Of a DNA stretch of 10,546 bases, positions 1 to 6,524 are shown piece by piece. The position numbers were made by a program, and so were the translations under genes. Where the stretch lies: the NCBI GenBank assembly GCA_040384645.1, contig JAZKIX010000136.1, positions 1-10,546 of the forward strand. The letters are read 5' to 3'. Under the pieces are notes generated by a model that saw nothing but the letters and a program-made list of their open reading frames with translations, ran no database searches and was not told the origin of the DNA. Numbering within the stretch: position 1 is the stretch's first letter; every line of letters begins with the position of its first letter. This DNA comes from JAZKIX01 sp040384645. Its GTDB lineage: Bacteria > Pseudomonadota > Gammaproteobacteria > Burkholderiales > Burkholderiaceae_D.

Positions 1-78
1 CAAACCAGCCTGCCCAGCATCGAACAAATTGAGCGCGAACTGGCGGGCAGCAGCTATATGGAAGACAACTCACCATGA
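1..78 (+). CDS. 3' end of an unidentified plus-strand gene (partial)
   Basis: Frame 1 is open from the window edge to a TGA at 76-78 and encodes the last 25 residues of a protein ending ELAGSSYMEDNSP. Third codon positions are mostly G or C, like the neighbouring genes, and the peptide is acidic and helix-like (SIEQIERELAG). Frame 2 is also open until 109 but gives a less natural peptide. I do not recognise the family. The gene converges on glpD, with only 4 bp between the two stop codons, and no terminator hairpin is visible between them. That this is a real gene end is inferred from codon use and the tight convergent packing. Confidence 0.45.
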   Translation, partial: QTSLPSIEQIERELAGSSYMEDNSP

Positions 79-82
79 GCGA

Positions 83-1758
83 TTAATGGGCATCGGCCTG
101 ACGCAATAAGCCTTGCACCGTCGGCGCCAGCCGTTCAGCCAGCGCCTGGTCCAGAAATCCAATGCGGGTGCGCCGCTGCAAAATATCTTCTGCGCTACGT
201 GCCATTTCGTGACTGACGGCGTAAGCCACATCGGCTTCGGTATAGCCAAACTCCGGCGTCAGCAAACCATCGGCGCCCGGCAAGCGTCTGCCACGCCCAG
301 ACATCTCGCCTCCCAGGATAATCAGACCATGTTGATTGCCGCCTTCGCCGCCGCTCTCCTGACCCAGACTCCCGCTGCGGCAGCCCAGGACCGTTNNNNN
401 NNNNNGGCGCCCGGCAAGGCCCTTACCAGAACGTCATCAGTGCCGTGCGCACCATGCAAATCGGCAGTGTCCAGATTGGCGCCTTTCTCGACGTATGACT
501 CTTTATATCCATGTAAATGTAGCGTCGGGGTCACACAGGCACGCGCCGGCAAACTGGCAATACGCGCCGCCAGATTGACGGTTTGTTCTGCCATCAACCG
601 GTAGGTGGTCCACTTACCGCCGGTGACGGTGACCAAGCCGGACTCGGCGGCGATGATGGTGTGCTCGCGCGACAGTGCAGAGGTTTTGGCACCGGCCTGA
701 TGTTCGCTATGCGGATCGACCAAGGGGCGCAAGCCGACGAAGCTGCTTTTGATATCGGCGCGGGTGAGTGGCCGTGTCAGGTAGCGGTTGGCGGTTTCGA
801 GGATGAAGTCGATTTCACTCTCGAACGGGCGCGGCTCCAGGGGAATATCGTCACGCGGCGTATCGGTGGTACCGACGATCACGCGGCCATGCCACGGCGT
901 CATAAACAGCACGCGGCCATCGGAGGTTTTTGGCACCAGCAGCGCTTGCGCCGACGGCAAGACGGCGCGGTCAAATACCAGATGCACGCCTTGGCTCGGA
1001 CTGAGCATTGGTTTAGCGCCGACGTTATCCATCTGCCGCACGGCATCGACCCAGACGCCGGTAGCGTTGATGACGACTTTGGCGCGCAGAGAGAATTGCT
1101 CGCCGCTTTCGGCATCTTGCGCCAGCACGCCGGCCACTTTGCCTGACTCTTTGATCAGACCGGTGACCTTGCAATAATTGAGCGCCACCCCGCCCTGGTC
1201 GAACACGGTGCGCATCAAGGCAATGGCCAGCCGGGCATCGTCGAATTGGCCGTCGAAATACAACACGCCGCCTTTTAATCCTTGGCTGCGAATGGTGGGT
1301 AAAGCGGCCAACGTGTCGGCGCGCGATAGGAAGCGGCTGCGACTCAAGCCAAGCTTGCCGGCCAGCAGGTCATACACTTTCAAGCCCAATCCATAAAACG
1401 CCTGTTCGCCCCATTTGTAGGTGGGAATCACGAAGCCCAGTTCATGGAATAGATGCGGCGCATTTTGTTTGAGCAGGCCACGCTCACGTAGCGCTGCACG
1501 CACCAGCGCGATATCGCCCTGCGCCAGATAGCGCACCCCCCCATGCACCAGCTTGGTCGAGCGCGACGAGGTGCCCTGGGCGAAATCGTGCGCTTCCAGC
1601 AGCAAGGTGCGGTAGCCGCGCGAGGCGGCGTCGACTGCGGTGCCGAGACCAGTGGCGCCGCCGCCGATCACAATCACATCCCACTCGATTGACTGGCGCA
1701 ATTGCTGCAAGACGGTGGCGCGATCCAGCGCTGCAGCGGGGCCGAACAAGGGCGTCAC
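83..1758 (-). CDS. glpD: Aerobic glycerol-3-phosphate dehydrogenase, interrupted by an assembly gap
   Basis: FAD enzyme that oxidises sn-glycerol-3-phosphate to dihydroxyacetone phosphate and passes electrons to the quinone pool; family members are peripheral inner-membrane proteins. Residues 28-37 carry the Rossmann FAD motif (VIVIGGGATG), E55 lies where the FAD ribose is bound, and GTSSRSTKLVHGGVRYL (62-78) is the conserved GlpD signature. The C-terminal domain appears after the gap as TPEFGYTEADVAYAVSHEMA and ILQRRTRIGFLD, in another frame, ending at the TAA at 83-85. The N run at 396-405 and foreign-looking sequence beside it break the frame. Joining ALPGA at 406 directly to DGLL at 271 gives an unbroken 513-residue protein, close to the roughly 500 usual for GlpD, so I treat the gene as intact in the organism. 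The start is GTG at 1758-1756, overlapping the glpK stop as GTGA, which suggests translational coupling in a glpKD operon. Confidence 0.93.
285..395. other. Foreign-looking contig-end segment inside glpD
   Basis: These 111 bp between the C-terminal glpD exon-like block and the N run do not translate to any GlpD-like sequence. The left boundary is placed at the end of the 13-bp string GGCGCCCGGCAAG (272-284), which recurs at 406-418 immediately after the Ns. Within the segment, the plus strand has an ATG at 329-331 with AGGA 10 bp upstream, followed by 22 codons that look like a Sec signal peptide: a short start, the hydrophobic stretch LIAAFAAALL, then PAAAAQD as a cleavage region. The most economical reading is a chimeric contig end from another locus or organism. 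A genuine insertion is possible but would not explain the 13-bp duplication at the gap so simply. Confidence 0.6.
329..395 (+). CDS. Possible 5' fragment of a secreted-protein gene (partial, probably not native here)
   Basis: The reading frame starts at ATG 329 and runs into the Ns at 396, giving 22 residues with signal-peptide character: a hydrophobic core (LIAAFAAALL) and an Ala-rich cleavage region (PAAAAQD). An AGGA ribosome-binding site lies at 315-318. It is antisense to glpD and sits in the segment that must be removed to restore glpD. Alanine-rich leaders like this are common in high-GC proteobacteria. The fragment is too short to assign a family. Confidence 0.25.
396..405. other. Assembly gap (10 N)
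   Basis: Ten consecutive undetermined bases. Ten is a placeholder length, so the true gap may be any size, including negative (overlap). The 13-bp string GGCGCCCGGCAAG directly right of the gap (406-418) also occurs at 272-284 in the left contig, which suggests the two contigs overlap there. Confidence 0.97.
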
Positions 1759-3305
1759 GGCGTGTTTCCAGGGGCTGCACCCGGGGTGGCACCCGACATG
1801 ACACCCGGCGAAACATCATCGCGCGCCCAATCCCTGGCGCGCTGCACCGCGCGTTGCCATTGGTGGCGCATGGCGGCACGCTGGTCTTGCTGCATGGCGG
1901 GTAGGAAATGGCGCTCGACTTGCCATTGCGCCGCGATTTCTTCCTGTGAGGTCCAAAATCCCAATGCCAGACCAGCCAGATAAGCGGCACCAAGGGCGGT
2001 GGTTTCCGTGATTTTGGGGCGCACAATCGGCACGCCAAGAATGTCGGCCTGGAATTGCATCAGCAAGTCATTGCGCGCCGCGCCGCCATCGACCCGCAAT
2101 TCGATCAAATCGACTTGCGCATCTTTTTGCATGGCGTCGACCAGGTCGGCGCTTTGGTACGCGATACTTTCTAACGCGGCACGCGCGATATGGGCGCGAT
2201 TGGTGCCGCGTGTCATGCCCAGTAAAGTGCCACGTGCATACGGGTCCCAATGCGGTGCGCCGAGGCCGGCAAAGGCTGGCACCAGCAACACGCCGCCATT
2301 GTCGGGCACCGAGCGCGCCAGTGCTTCTACTTCGTCGCTGCTCTGGAGTATGCCGAGGCCATCGCGTAACCATTGCACCGTGGCGCCAGCCATGAAGACG
2401 CTGCCTTCCAGCATGTAACTTGGGCCCTGTTGCCCGACGCGCCAGCCTATGGTCGAGAGCAATTGATTGTTTGAATCGATCACGCGGGCACCGGTATTCA
2501 TCAGCATGAAACAACCGGTGCCATAAGTATTTTTAACCATGCCGGGCCGGTGGCAAGCCTGGCCAAAGGTAGCCGCCTGCTGGTCGCCGGCGATGCCTGC
2601 CAGTGCAATCGGCGCGCCAAACAGCGATGCCTCGGTATGGCCGACCAGCCCGCTGCTGGACACAATTGTCGGCAAGACTGCGGCGGGAATATCAAATAGC
2701 GCCAGCAATTCTTCATCCCACGCTTGCGTGTGGATATTGCACAGCATGGTGCGTGACGCATTGCTGACATCGGTGATATGGGCGCCGCATAATTTGAAGG
2801 CCAGCCAGCTATCGATGGTGCCAAATGCCAGTTCGCCACGCTCGGCGCGCTGACGTGCGCCGGGTACATGATCGAGCAACCAGGCCAGCTTGGTGGCGGA
2901 GAAATACGCGTCCAGCAGCAAGCCGGTTGTACGCTGGATCAGCGGCGCGTGACCTTGCGCCTGCAATCTGGCACAGGCATCGGCAGTGCGCCGGTCTTGC
3001 CACACGATGGCATTGGCCACCGGCTCGCCGCTGCGCCGGTCCCACAGCACCGTGGTTTCGCGCTGGTTGGCGATGCCGATGCCGGCGACCTGCCCTGCAC
3101 CGACGCCGTTTTCTCGCAACACGGCACGCGCCACTGCCAATTGGCTGCGCCAGATTTCTTCGGCATCGTGCTCGACCCAGCCCGGCTGCGGAAAACTCTG
3201 GCCAAATTCCTGCTGCGCACTGCCGCAAATACTGCCGCTGCGGTCAAACAGGATGGCGCGTGAACTGGTAGTGCCTTGATCGAGGGCGAGAATATATTGG
3301 CTCAT
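1755..3305 (-). CDS. glpK: Glycerol kinase
   Basis: Cytoplasmic FGGY-family kinase that phosphorylates glycerol with ATP to sn-glycerol-3-phosphate, the substrate of the downstream GlpD. Visible landmarks: phosphate loop LALDQGTTSSRA (6-17), glycerol-contacting QRET (81-84) and DAYFSATK (132-139), catalytic Asp 241 in GIAGDQQAA, adenine/phosphate segment NTYGTGCF (259-266), and near the C-terminus RVDGGAARNDLLMQFQAD and the TTALGAAYLAGL block. Length is 516 residues against about 500 for the family; the excess is a Pro/Gly tail (PGVM-SGAT-PGAA-PGNT) encoded by a 12-bp repeat. The segment before the catalytic Asp reads HTEASLFGAPIALAG and lacks the GGTR loop that binds fructose-1,6-bisphosphate in the E. 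coli enzyme, so that allosteric inhibition is probably absent (inference). Start ATG 3305-3303 is preceded by AGGGA at 3315-3319 with 9-nt spacing. First gene of glpKD. Confidence 0.96.
   Translation of the reverse strand: MSQYILALDQGTTSSRAILFDRSGSICGSAQQEFGQSFPQPGWVEHDAEEIWRSQLAVARAVLRENGVGAGQVAGIGIANQRETTVLWDRRSGEPVANAIVWQDRRTADACARLQAQGHAPLIQRTTGLLLDAYFSATKLAWLLDHVPGARQRAERGELAFGTIDSWLAFKLCGAHITDVSNASRTMLCNIHTQAWDEELLALFDIPAAVLPTIVSSSGLVGHTEASLFGAPIALAGIAGDQQAATFGQACHRPGMVKNTYGTGCFMLMNTGARVIDSNNQLLSTIGWRVGQQGPSYMLEGSVFMAGATVQWLRDGLGILQSSDEVEALARSVPDNGGVLLVPAFAGLGAPHWDPYARGTLLGMTRGTNRAHIARAALESIAYQSADLVDAMQKDAQVDLIELRVDGGAARNDLLMQFQADILGVPIVRPKITETTALGAAYLAGLALGFWTSQEEIAAQWQVERHFLPAMQQDQRAAMRHQWQRAVQRARDWARDDVSPGVMSGATPGAAPGNTP
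1761..1808 (-). repeat. Degenerate 12-bp tandem repeat (four units) at the 3' end of glpK
   Basis: On the minus strand the four consecutive 12-mers are CCGGGTGTCATG, TCGGGTGCCACC, CCGGGTGCAGCC and CCTGGAAACACG, encoding PGVM, SGAT, PGAA and PGNT. They form the extra Pro/Gly tail of GlpK directly before its stop. The last unit supplies a GGA about 8 bp before the GTG start of glpD, so repeat changes would alter both the GlpK tail and the glpD ribosome-binding context. Confidence 0.7.
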
Positions 3306-3444
3306 CGGCGCGTGTCCCTAAGGTTTTGCATGAGGAAGATAGTGCGTTTGAATCTTACTGTATTGAAAGCGGCAGATGGCTTGAAAGGTCTTTTGGCGCT
3401 GCCGGGAAGGCATTTCAGCCTATAAATATACTCACCCATGTATT

Positions 3445-3461
3445 TTAATTAGCCCAATTAA
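3445..3461. promoter_or_regulatory. Palindrome TTAATT-AGCCC-AATTAA upstream of glpK
   Basis: Perfect 6-bp inverted repeat with a 5-bp spacer. It lies about 140 bp upstream of the glpK start, and a TATATT (-10-like) hexamer sits 15 bp away towards glpK. It shares the 9-mer AATTAGCCC with a second palindrome at 3718-3734 on the other side of the same intergenic region. The symmetry fits a dimeric regulator site; the identity of any regulator is unknown. Confidence 0.35.
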
Positions 3462-3556
3462 CACGTGCGGCGTATGGCATAAAAGTCAACATACTCCCCC
3501 ACATCTAACCATTTTCCGTTGCTGGAAAGACAGAAAATTCAAATACGCAAGAAAAT

Positions 3557-3636
3557 CCGGTACGCTGGCGCATTGGCAATTGCCCCGCTACGGGCAAACA
3601 ATCCCAGTGTGCATCAGGCGGGTAGAGCCGGTATTA
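3557..3636 (+). other. Candidate structured leader upstream of the beta-helix gene
   Basis: A GC-rich island in an AT-rich intergenic region. TTGCCC (3580-3585) pairs with GGGCAA (3592-3597) around a CGCTAC loop. CCCGC (3584-3588) can instead pair with GCGGG (3618-3622), so the two pairings exclude each other. A GGCAATTGCC palindrome (3575-3584) overlaps the first. The outer ends, CCGGTAC and GTAGAGCCGG, can close the whole element with a 3-nt bulge. Fragments resemble riboswitch cores (GCCCCGCTACGG; GGTAGAGCCGG), but no complete cobalamin or c-di-GMP-I consensus is present. This is a structural suggestion by eye only. Confidence 0.3.
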
Positions 3637-3717
3637 TTGAATGCTAACTTTTTCAACGATTTGCGCCAGCGGTCCGCATGACAGGGCGCGCCAACCGACC
3701 CGCGACAAGAAAAACCC

Positions 3718-3734
3718 GAATTAGCCCCTAATTC
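3718..3734. promoter_or_regulatory. Palindrome GAATTAG-CCC-CTAATTC before the beta-helix gene
   Basis: Perfect 7-bp inverted repeat with a 3-bp spacer, ending 8 bp before the first possible ATG (3743). It occupies the place where a ribosome-binding site would be expected, and no purine-rich Shine-Dalgarno is visible there. It could be an operator or an RNA hairpin limiting translation. It shares AATTAGCCC with the palindrome at 3445-3461. Confidence 0.4.
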
Positions 3735-3781
3735 GTCCACTTATGCGTCCACTTATGAGCCAACTTATGATCCGACTTAGG
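3734..3781 (+). repeat. 12-bp tandem repeat across the start of the beta-helix gene
   Basis: Two exact copies of CGTCCACTTATG (3734-3745, 3746-3757) are followed by AGCCAACTTATG (3758-3769) and ATCCGACTTAGG (3770-3781). The repeat carries the in-frame ATG codons at 3743, 3755 and 3767 and encodes RPLM, SQLM, IRLR. Because the unit is a multiple of three, copy-number change would lengthen or shorten the leader without shifting frame. Confidence 0.75.
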
Positions 3782-5011
3782 CCTCTTCAACCACACCTCT
3801 TCACCCTCGGTCTGGGCATTTTTGCGCTGGGCGCAGTCGCAACCGAAGCGGCGGCGGCCACTCGCAGCGTCGGCGCAGGCAAGACTTACGCAATGCCATG
3901 CAGCGCCTTTGCCGCAGCAGCCGATGGCGACACCATCGAAATCGAGGGCAGCCAGACTTACCAAGGCGATGTGTGCGGCATTACCCGCAACAACCTGACC
4001 ATCCGCGGCGTCAACGGCCGTCCCAAGATCGATGCAAACAATATGCAGGCGATGGGCAAAGGCACCTGGGTCGTCATCGGGAATGGCACCATCATTGAAA
4101 ACGTGGAAATGTTCGGTGCCAAAGTGAGGGATAAAAACGGTGCCGCGCTGCGTCTCGATGGCCATCATTTGACGCTGCGCGGCAGTTATCTGCACGACAA
4201 TGAAAACGGCATCTTGACCAATAACGACGGCGTTTCCGACATCGTGATCGAGAATTCCGAATTTGGCCACAATGGTTACGGCGACGGCTACTCGCACAAT
4301 CTGTACGTCGGCCACGTCAACAGCCTGATTTTTCGCAACAGCTATTCGCACGATGCCAAGGTCGGCCACAACCTGAAATCGCGCGCAAAATTCAATACCA
4401 TTTTGTACAGCCGCTTTTCCAGCACGGCGCCCGGACAAGGCAGCCCCAGCGGCCAGCCCAGTTATGAAATCGATTTGCCCAATGCCGGCACCAGCTATGT
4501 GATCGGCAATGTGATTGAACAGCCAGCATTGAACCAGAATCCAAACCTGCTGGGCTATGGCGAGGAAGGCGCGACCAACCCCGGCAAAGACTTGTATGTG
4601 GTCAACAATACCTTCATTAACGACAATGCCTCGAAAGGCAACTTCATCCTGGTGGGTAGCACAGTCGGGGTGCCGGTCCTGATCCAAAACAATATTTTTG
4701 CCGGCGCCGGCACCCTGACTAATCAAGCCAATGCCATCAAGCAGTCGAACCATCAATCTGCAGTGCCTGCCTTCATCAACCGCGCCACCTACGATCTGCG
4801 GCCCGCGCCCGGTGCACCGATGATCAATGCAGGTACGGCGGCAGGCCTCTCGCCACTGGGGTTTTCCTTGACGCCGACGGCGCAATACAAACATGTCGCA
4901 GCATCTGAAGCGCGCCCTGTCGCCAGCGTTATTGACATTGGCGCTTATGAAGTCGGCAGAAGTCCTGGCGCGAACATGACGCCGACCACCTTCTTATTGC
5001 TGGACCAATAG
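3743..5011 (+). CDS. Secreted right-handed parallel beta-helix protein
   Basis: A 422-residue protein (from the first ATG) with a Sec signal peptide: basic start (RLRPLQPH), hydrophobic core LFTLGLGIFALGAVA, then AAAA before TRSVGAGK. The mature part opens with AADGDTIEIEG and NLTIRGVNGRPKIDA, then shows repeated coils rich in N/G/V/I (TIIENVEMF, HHLTLRGSYLHDNENGI, DIVIENSEFGHNG, SLIFRNSYSHD, LYVVNNTFIND, VLIQNNIFAGAG) and ends with the DIGAYE motif. This is the parallel beta-helix (PbH1) fold found in polysaccharide lyases, epimerases and NosD-like proteins. Substrate is not determinable; extracellular polysaccharide binding or cleavage is inferred from fold and export. In-frame ATGs at 3743, 3755 and 3767 lie in a tandem repeat and none has a clear Shine-Dalgarno, so the start is uncertain; the last still leaves a full signal peptide. 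It appears monocistronic and converges on the DUF1772 gene. Confidence 0.88.
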   Translation: MRPLMSQLMIRLRPLQPHLFTLGLGIFALGAVATEAAAATRSVGAGKTYAMPCSAFAAAADGDTIEIEGSQTYQGDVCGITRNNLTIRGVNGRPKIDANNMQAMGKGTWVVIGNGTIIENVEMFGAKVRDKNGAALRLDGHHLTLRGSYLHDNENGILTNNDGVSDIVIENSEFGHNGYGDGYSHNLYVGHVNSLIFRNSYSHDAKVGHNLKSRAKFNTILYSRFSSTAPGQGSPSGQPSYEIDLPNAGTSYVIGNVIEQPALNQNPNLLGYGEEGATNPGKDLYVVNNTFINDNASKGNFILVGSTVGVPVLIQNNIFAGAGTLTNQANAIKQSNHQSAVPAFINRATYDLRPAPGAPMINAGTAAGLSPLGFSLTPTAQYKHVAASEARPVASVIDIGAYEVGRSPGANMTPTTFLLLDQ

Positions 5012-5023
5012 CAGACCTATTGG
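5005..5023. terminator. Hairpin CCAATAG-CAGAC-CTATTGG at the beta-helix stop codon
   Basis: A perfect 7-bp stem with a 5-nt loop that includes the TAG stop (5009-5011). It lies between convergent genes and could serve either strand. No T-run follows on either side, so it is not a standard intrinsic terminator; it may stabilise mRNA ends or be a weak terminator. Confidence 0.3.
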
Positions 5024-5057
5024 CGCGCAACCCGGCATCGCCCTGTCCAGCCTATTT

Positions 5058-5555
5058 CTAGGGTTTCTGAATGAGCCAGCTACAGGCAACCAGATAACAG
5101 CTTGCTGATGCGAGACAGGCGATGACGCGAACATGATTCCAGAAAGTCCATTTGGGAAAGTAGCTGTTTTTCCAGTAAAAAGCCGCTTCGGCAAGCGCGT
5201 GATCCATCCCGTCAAGACGCGTATTCATCGGTACATTGACGGCACCGCTGACGCCAAATACGCCTATCAGTAAAATCATGCCCCCCGCCACAATGAGACC
5301 CGATGCCGGGTGTTTAAGGTAAATCCCGGCATAACCAACGATCAATAACGACAGCGCAAACATACTCAGTAGCAAAACCCCAAATATTGAGTGCATCACT
5401 TCGCGATTGATCACCTGCATCACTTCAACGCCAGCGGACGTACTGGCCCTGTCCAGCGATCGCATGACAAAGTCCGAGAAAGTCAGAAAAACACCGCCCA
5501 AAACGGCGCTGGCGATGCTCGATAATGTGAGCGTGACAAGGATCCAAGGGGACAT
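5058..5555 (-). CDS. DUF1772 (anthrone oxygenase-like) membrane protein
   Basis: A 165-residue integral membrane protein with four predicted helices, at about residues 4-27 (ILVTLTLSSIASAVLGGVFL), 55-77, 83-105 (GLIVAGGMILLIGVFGVSGA) and 140-162. The pattern of FSDFVMRSL, then AGVEVMQVINREVM after helix 1, and VNVPMNTRLDG after helix 3 is the hallmark of DUF1772, a family that includes fungal anthrone oxygenases but is mostly uncharacterised in bacteria. ATG at 5555-5553 begins 21 bp after the upstream NmrA-like gene ends, so the two are probably cotranscribed. The pairing of a DUF1772 protein, a NmrA-like oxidoreductase and an AraC regulator suggests handling of a small, perhaps quinone-like or aromatic molecule. 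That is inference; no substrate is shown. Confidence 0.82.
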   Translation of the reverse strand: MSPWILVTLTLSSIASAVLGGVFLTFSDFVMRSLDRASTSAGVEVMQVINREVMHSIFGVLLLSMFALSLLIVGYAGIYLKHPASGLIVAGGMILLIGVFGVSGAVNVPMNTRLDGMDHALAEAAFYWKNSYFPKWTFWNHVRVIACLASASCYLVACSWLIQKP

Positions 5556-5576
5556 GATGGGATACTTTCAATACGA

Positions 5577-6404
5577 TTATTTAGAGGAATTCCATACGCC
5601 AGAAGCGGCCGAGGCTCGGCAAAAATCGGCAAAGTCGCGCGGCTCGCGCCCAAGCGCCCGTTGCACGCCATTGGCTAGCGACGCATTGCGGCCATCCAGT
5701 GTTTCTTTGCACAAATCGGTGAGCAAGGTAGCCATCTCGGCGCCCATCTGGTCGCTTATTCCAGCATGAAACGCCTCAAATGAGATCGGGATGTATTGCA
5801 CCTCGCGCCCTGCAGCCCTAGAAATTTCGGCCGCAGCCTGGCTGAAGGAGATCAGTCGCGGACCGGTCAGTTCGTACAGTTGGCCAGCATGCCGGGCATC
5901 GGTAAGGGCAGCAACGGCAACGTCGGCGATGTCGTCCGCATCGATAAAAGGCTCCAGCACATCGCCCGCGGGCAGGGCAACCATGCCTTCGAGCACTGGC
6001 GCGAGCAGGTAACCTTCATTGAAATTTTGCGAAAACCAACTTGCACGAACCAAGGTGTAGCTCAGGCCGCATTTCTTGACGATCTCTTCGCAGTGCTGGG
6101 CATGCACCTCGTTGCGACCGGATAAGAGCACCAAATGCTTGACGCCAGCCTTGACCGCACACTGGGTCAACGCCTCGATTTTCTCTGGCGCCCCAGGGAA
6201 CGCGAGGTCTTGCGAATAAGCGATATAGGCTGACTCAACGCCTTGCAGCGCCGCAGTCCAGGTTTGGACATGATCCCAATCGAAACGCGGTTCAGACTGG
6301 CGCGAGCCATGCCTGACAGCGTAGCCGCGCGCGGCAAGTTGCTGCGCAATGCGGCGACCCGTTTTTCCTGTGGAGCCAATGACGAGAATAGGTGATGTTG
6401 ACAT
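5577..6404 (-). CDS. NmrA-like NAD(P)-binding protein (atypical short-chain dehydrogenase)
   Basis: A 275-residue Rossmann-fold protein. The dinucleotide loop ILVIGSTGKTGRRIA is at 6-20, followed by RHGSRQ at 31-36, where NADP-binding members carry a basic residue. AVKAGVKHLVLLSG, then LSYTLVRASWFSQNF and the EPFIDADDIADVAVAAL block are typical of NmrA/TMR-type atypical SDRs, which act as oxidoreductases or as redox sensors. No Tyr-x-x-x-Lys catalytic pair is obvious, so sensing or non-classical chemistry is possible. An upstream in-frame extension to 6509 exists, but ATG 6404-6402 is the start: AGGAGG lies 9 bp before it and the Rossmann motif begins immediately. First gene of a two-gene unit with the DUF1772 protein, divergent from the AraC regulator. 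Confidence 0.88.
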   Translation of the reverse strand: MSTSPILVIGSTGKTGRRIAQQLAARGYAVRHGSRQSEPRFDWDHVQTWTAALQGVESAYIAYSQDLAFPGAPEKIEALTQCAVKAGVKHLVLLSGRNEVHAQHCEEIVKKCGLSYTLVRASWFSQNFNEGYLLAPVLEGMVALPAGDVLEPFIDADDIADVAVAALTDARHAGQLYELTGPRLISFSQAAAEISRAAGREVQYIPISFEAFHAGISDQMGAEMATLLTDLCKETLDGRNASLANGVQRALGREPRDFADFCRASAASGVWNSSK

Positions 6405-6507
6405 GATGTAGAACCTCCTGTAAGTATGTCTCTCAGATGAGAAACACCAGCTTAAAGAAGAATTCGGAGACGAACAATGACAATACCTCTCAATATATTT
6501 GCAGTTC

Positions 6508-6523
6508 ATCCAAAGTATTGGAT
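6508..6523. promoter_or_regulatory. Inverted repeat ATCCAA-AGTA-TTGGAT between nmrA-like gene and AraC regulator
   Basis: A perfect 6-bp inverted repeat with a 4-bp spacer. It sits in the 151-bp divergent region, directly upstream of the TATAAT at 6525-6530, where the -35/spacer of the regulator promoter would be. This suggests an operator for autoregulation and divergent control. AraC proteins usually bind direct repeats, so another regulator is possible. Confidence 0.4.
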
Positions 6524-6524
6524 T

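Larger units (their letters stand above)
3306..3742. promoter_or_regulatory. 437-bp divergent intergenic region between glpK and the beta-helix gene
   Basis: I see no gene in this stretch. Both promoters should lie here. The glpK side is AT-rich, with a TATATT (-10-like) on the minus strand at 3425-3430 but no convincing -35 partner at ideal spacing. A minus-strand TTGACT occurs at 3484-3489. It also holds the palindromes at 3445-3461 and 3718-3734 and the GC-rich leader candidate at about 3535-3640, described separately. No CRP- or GlpR-type operator could be assigned with confidence. Confidence 0.55.

Noticed and set aside
285..395. Mobile element insertion in glpD
   Set aside because: No terminal inverted repeats or transposase; the 13-bp duplication coincides with the N gap, which fits a failed contig overlap better.
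583..1146. Plus-strand frame within glpD
   Set aside because: It lies wholly antisense to strongly conserved GlpD sequence and shows no family features.
3491..3501. ATACTCCCCCA, repeated on the opposite strand at 10316-10326
   Set aside because: An 11-bp match between two positions in a 10.5-kb window is expected by chance, and the flanks do not align well.
3535..3640. Firm call of a c-di-GMP-I or cobalamin riboswitch
   Set aside because: Only fragments match: the GGGACGCAAAGCC core of c-di-GMP-I is absent, and the B12-box and its distal partner are incomplete. Kept only as a possible structured leader.
3728..4894. Long antisense reading frame (388 codons) over the beta-helix gene
   Set aside because: It has no start signal or recognisable domain, and the plus strand has a signal peptide, beta-helix coils and a DIGAYE end. 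The antisense frame stays open because of the codon bias of the real gene.
5407..5769. Plus-strand frame across the NmrA-like/DUF1772 junction
   Set aside because: It is antisense to two recognisable genes and has no start context.
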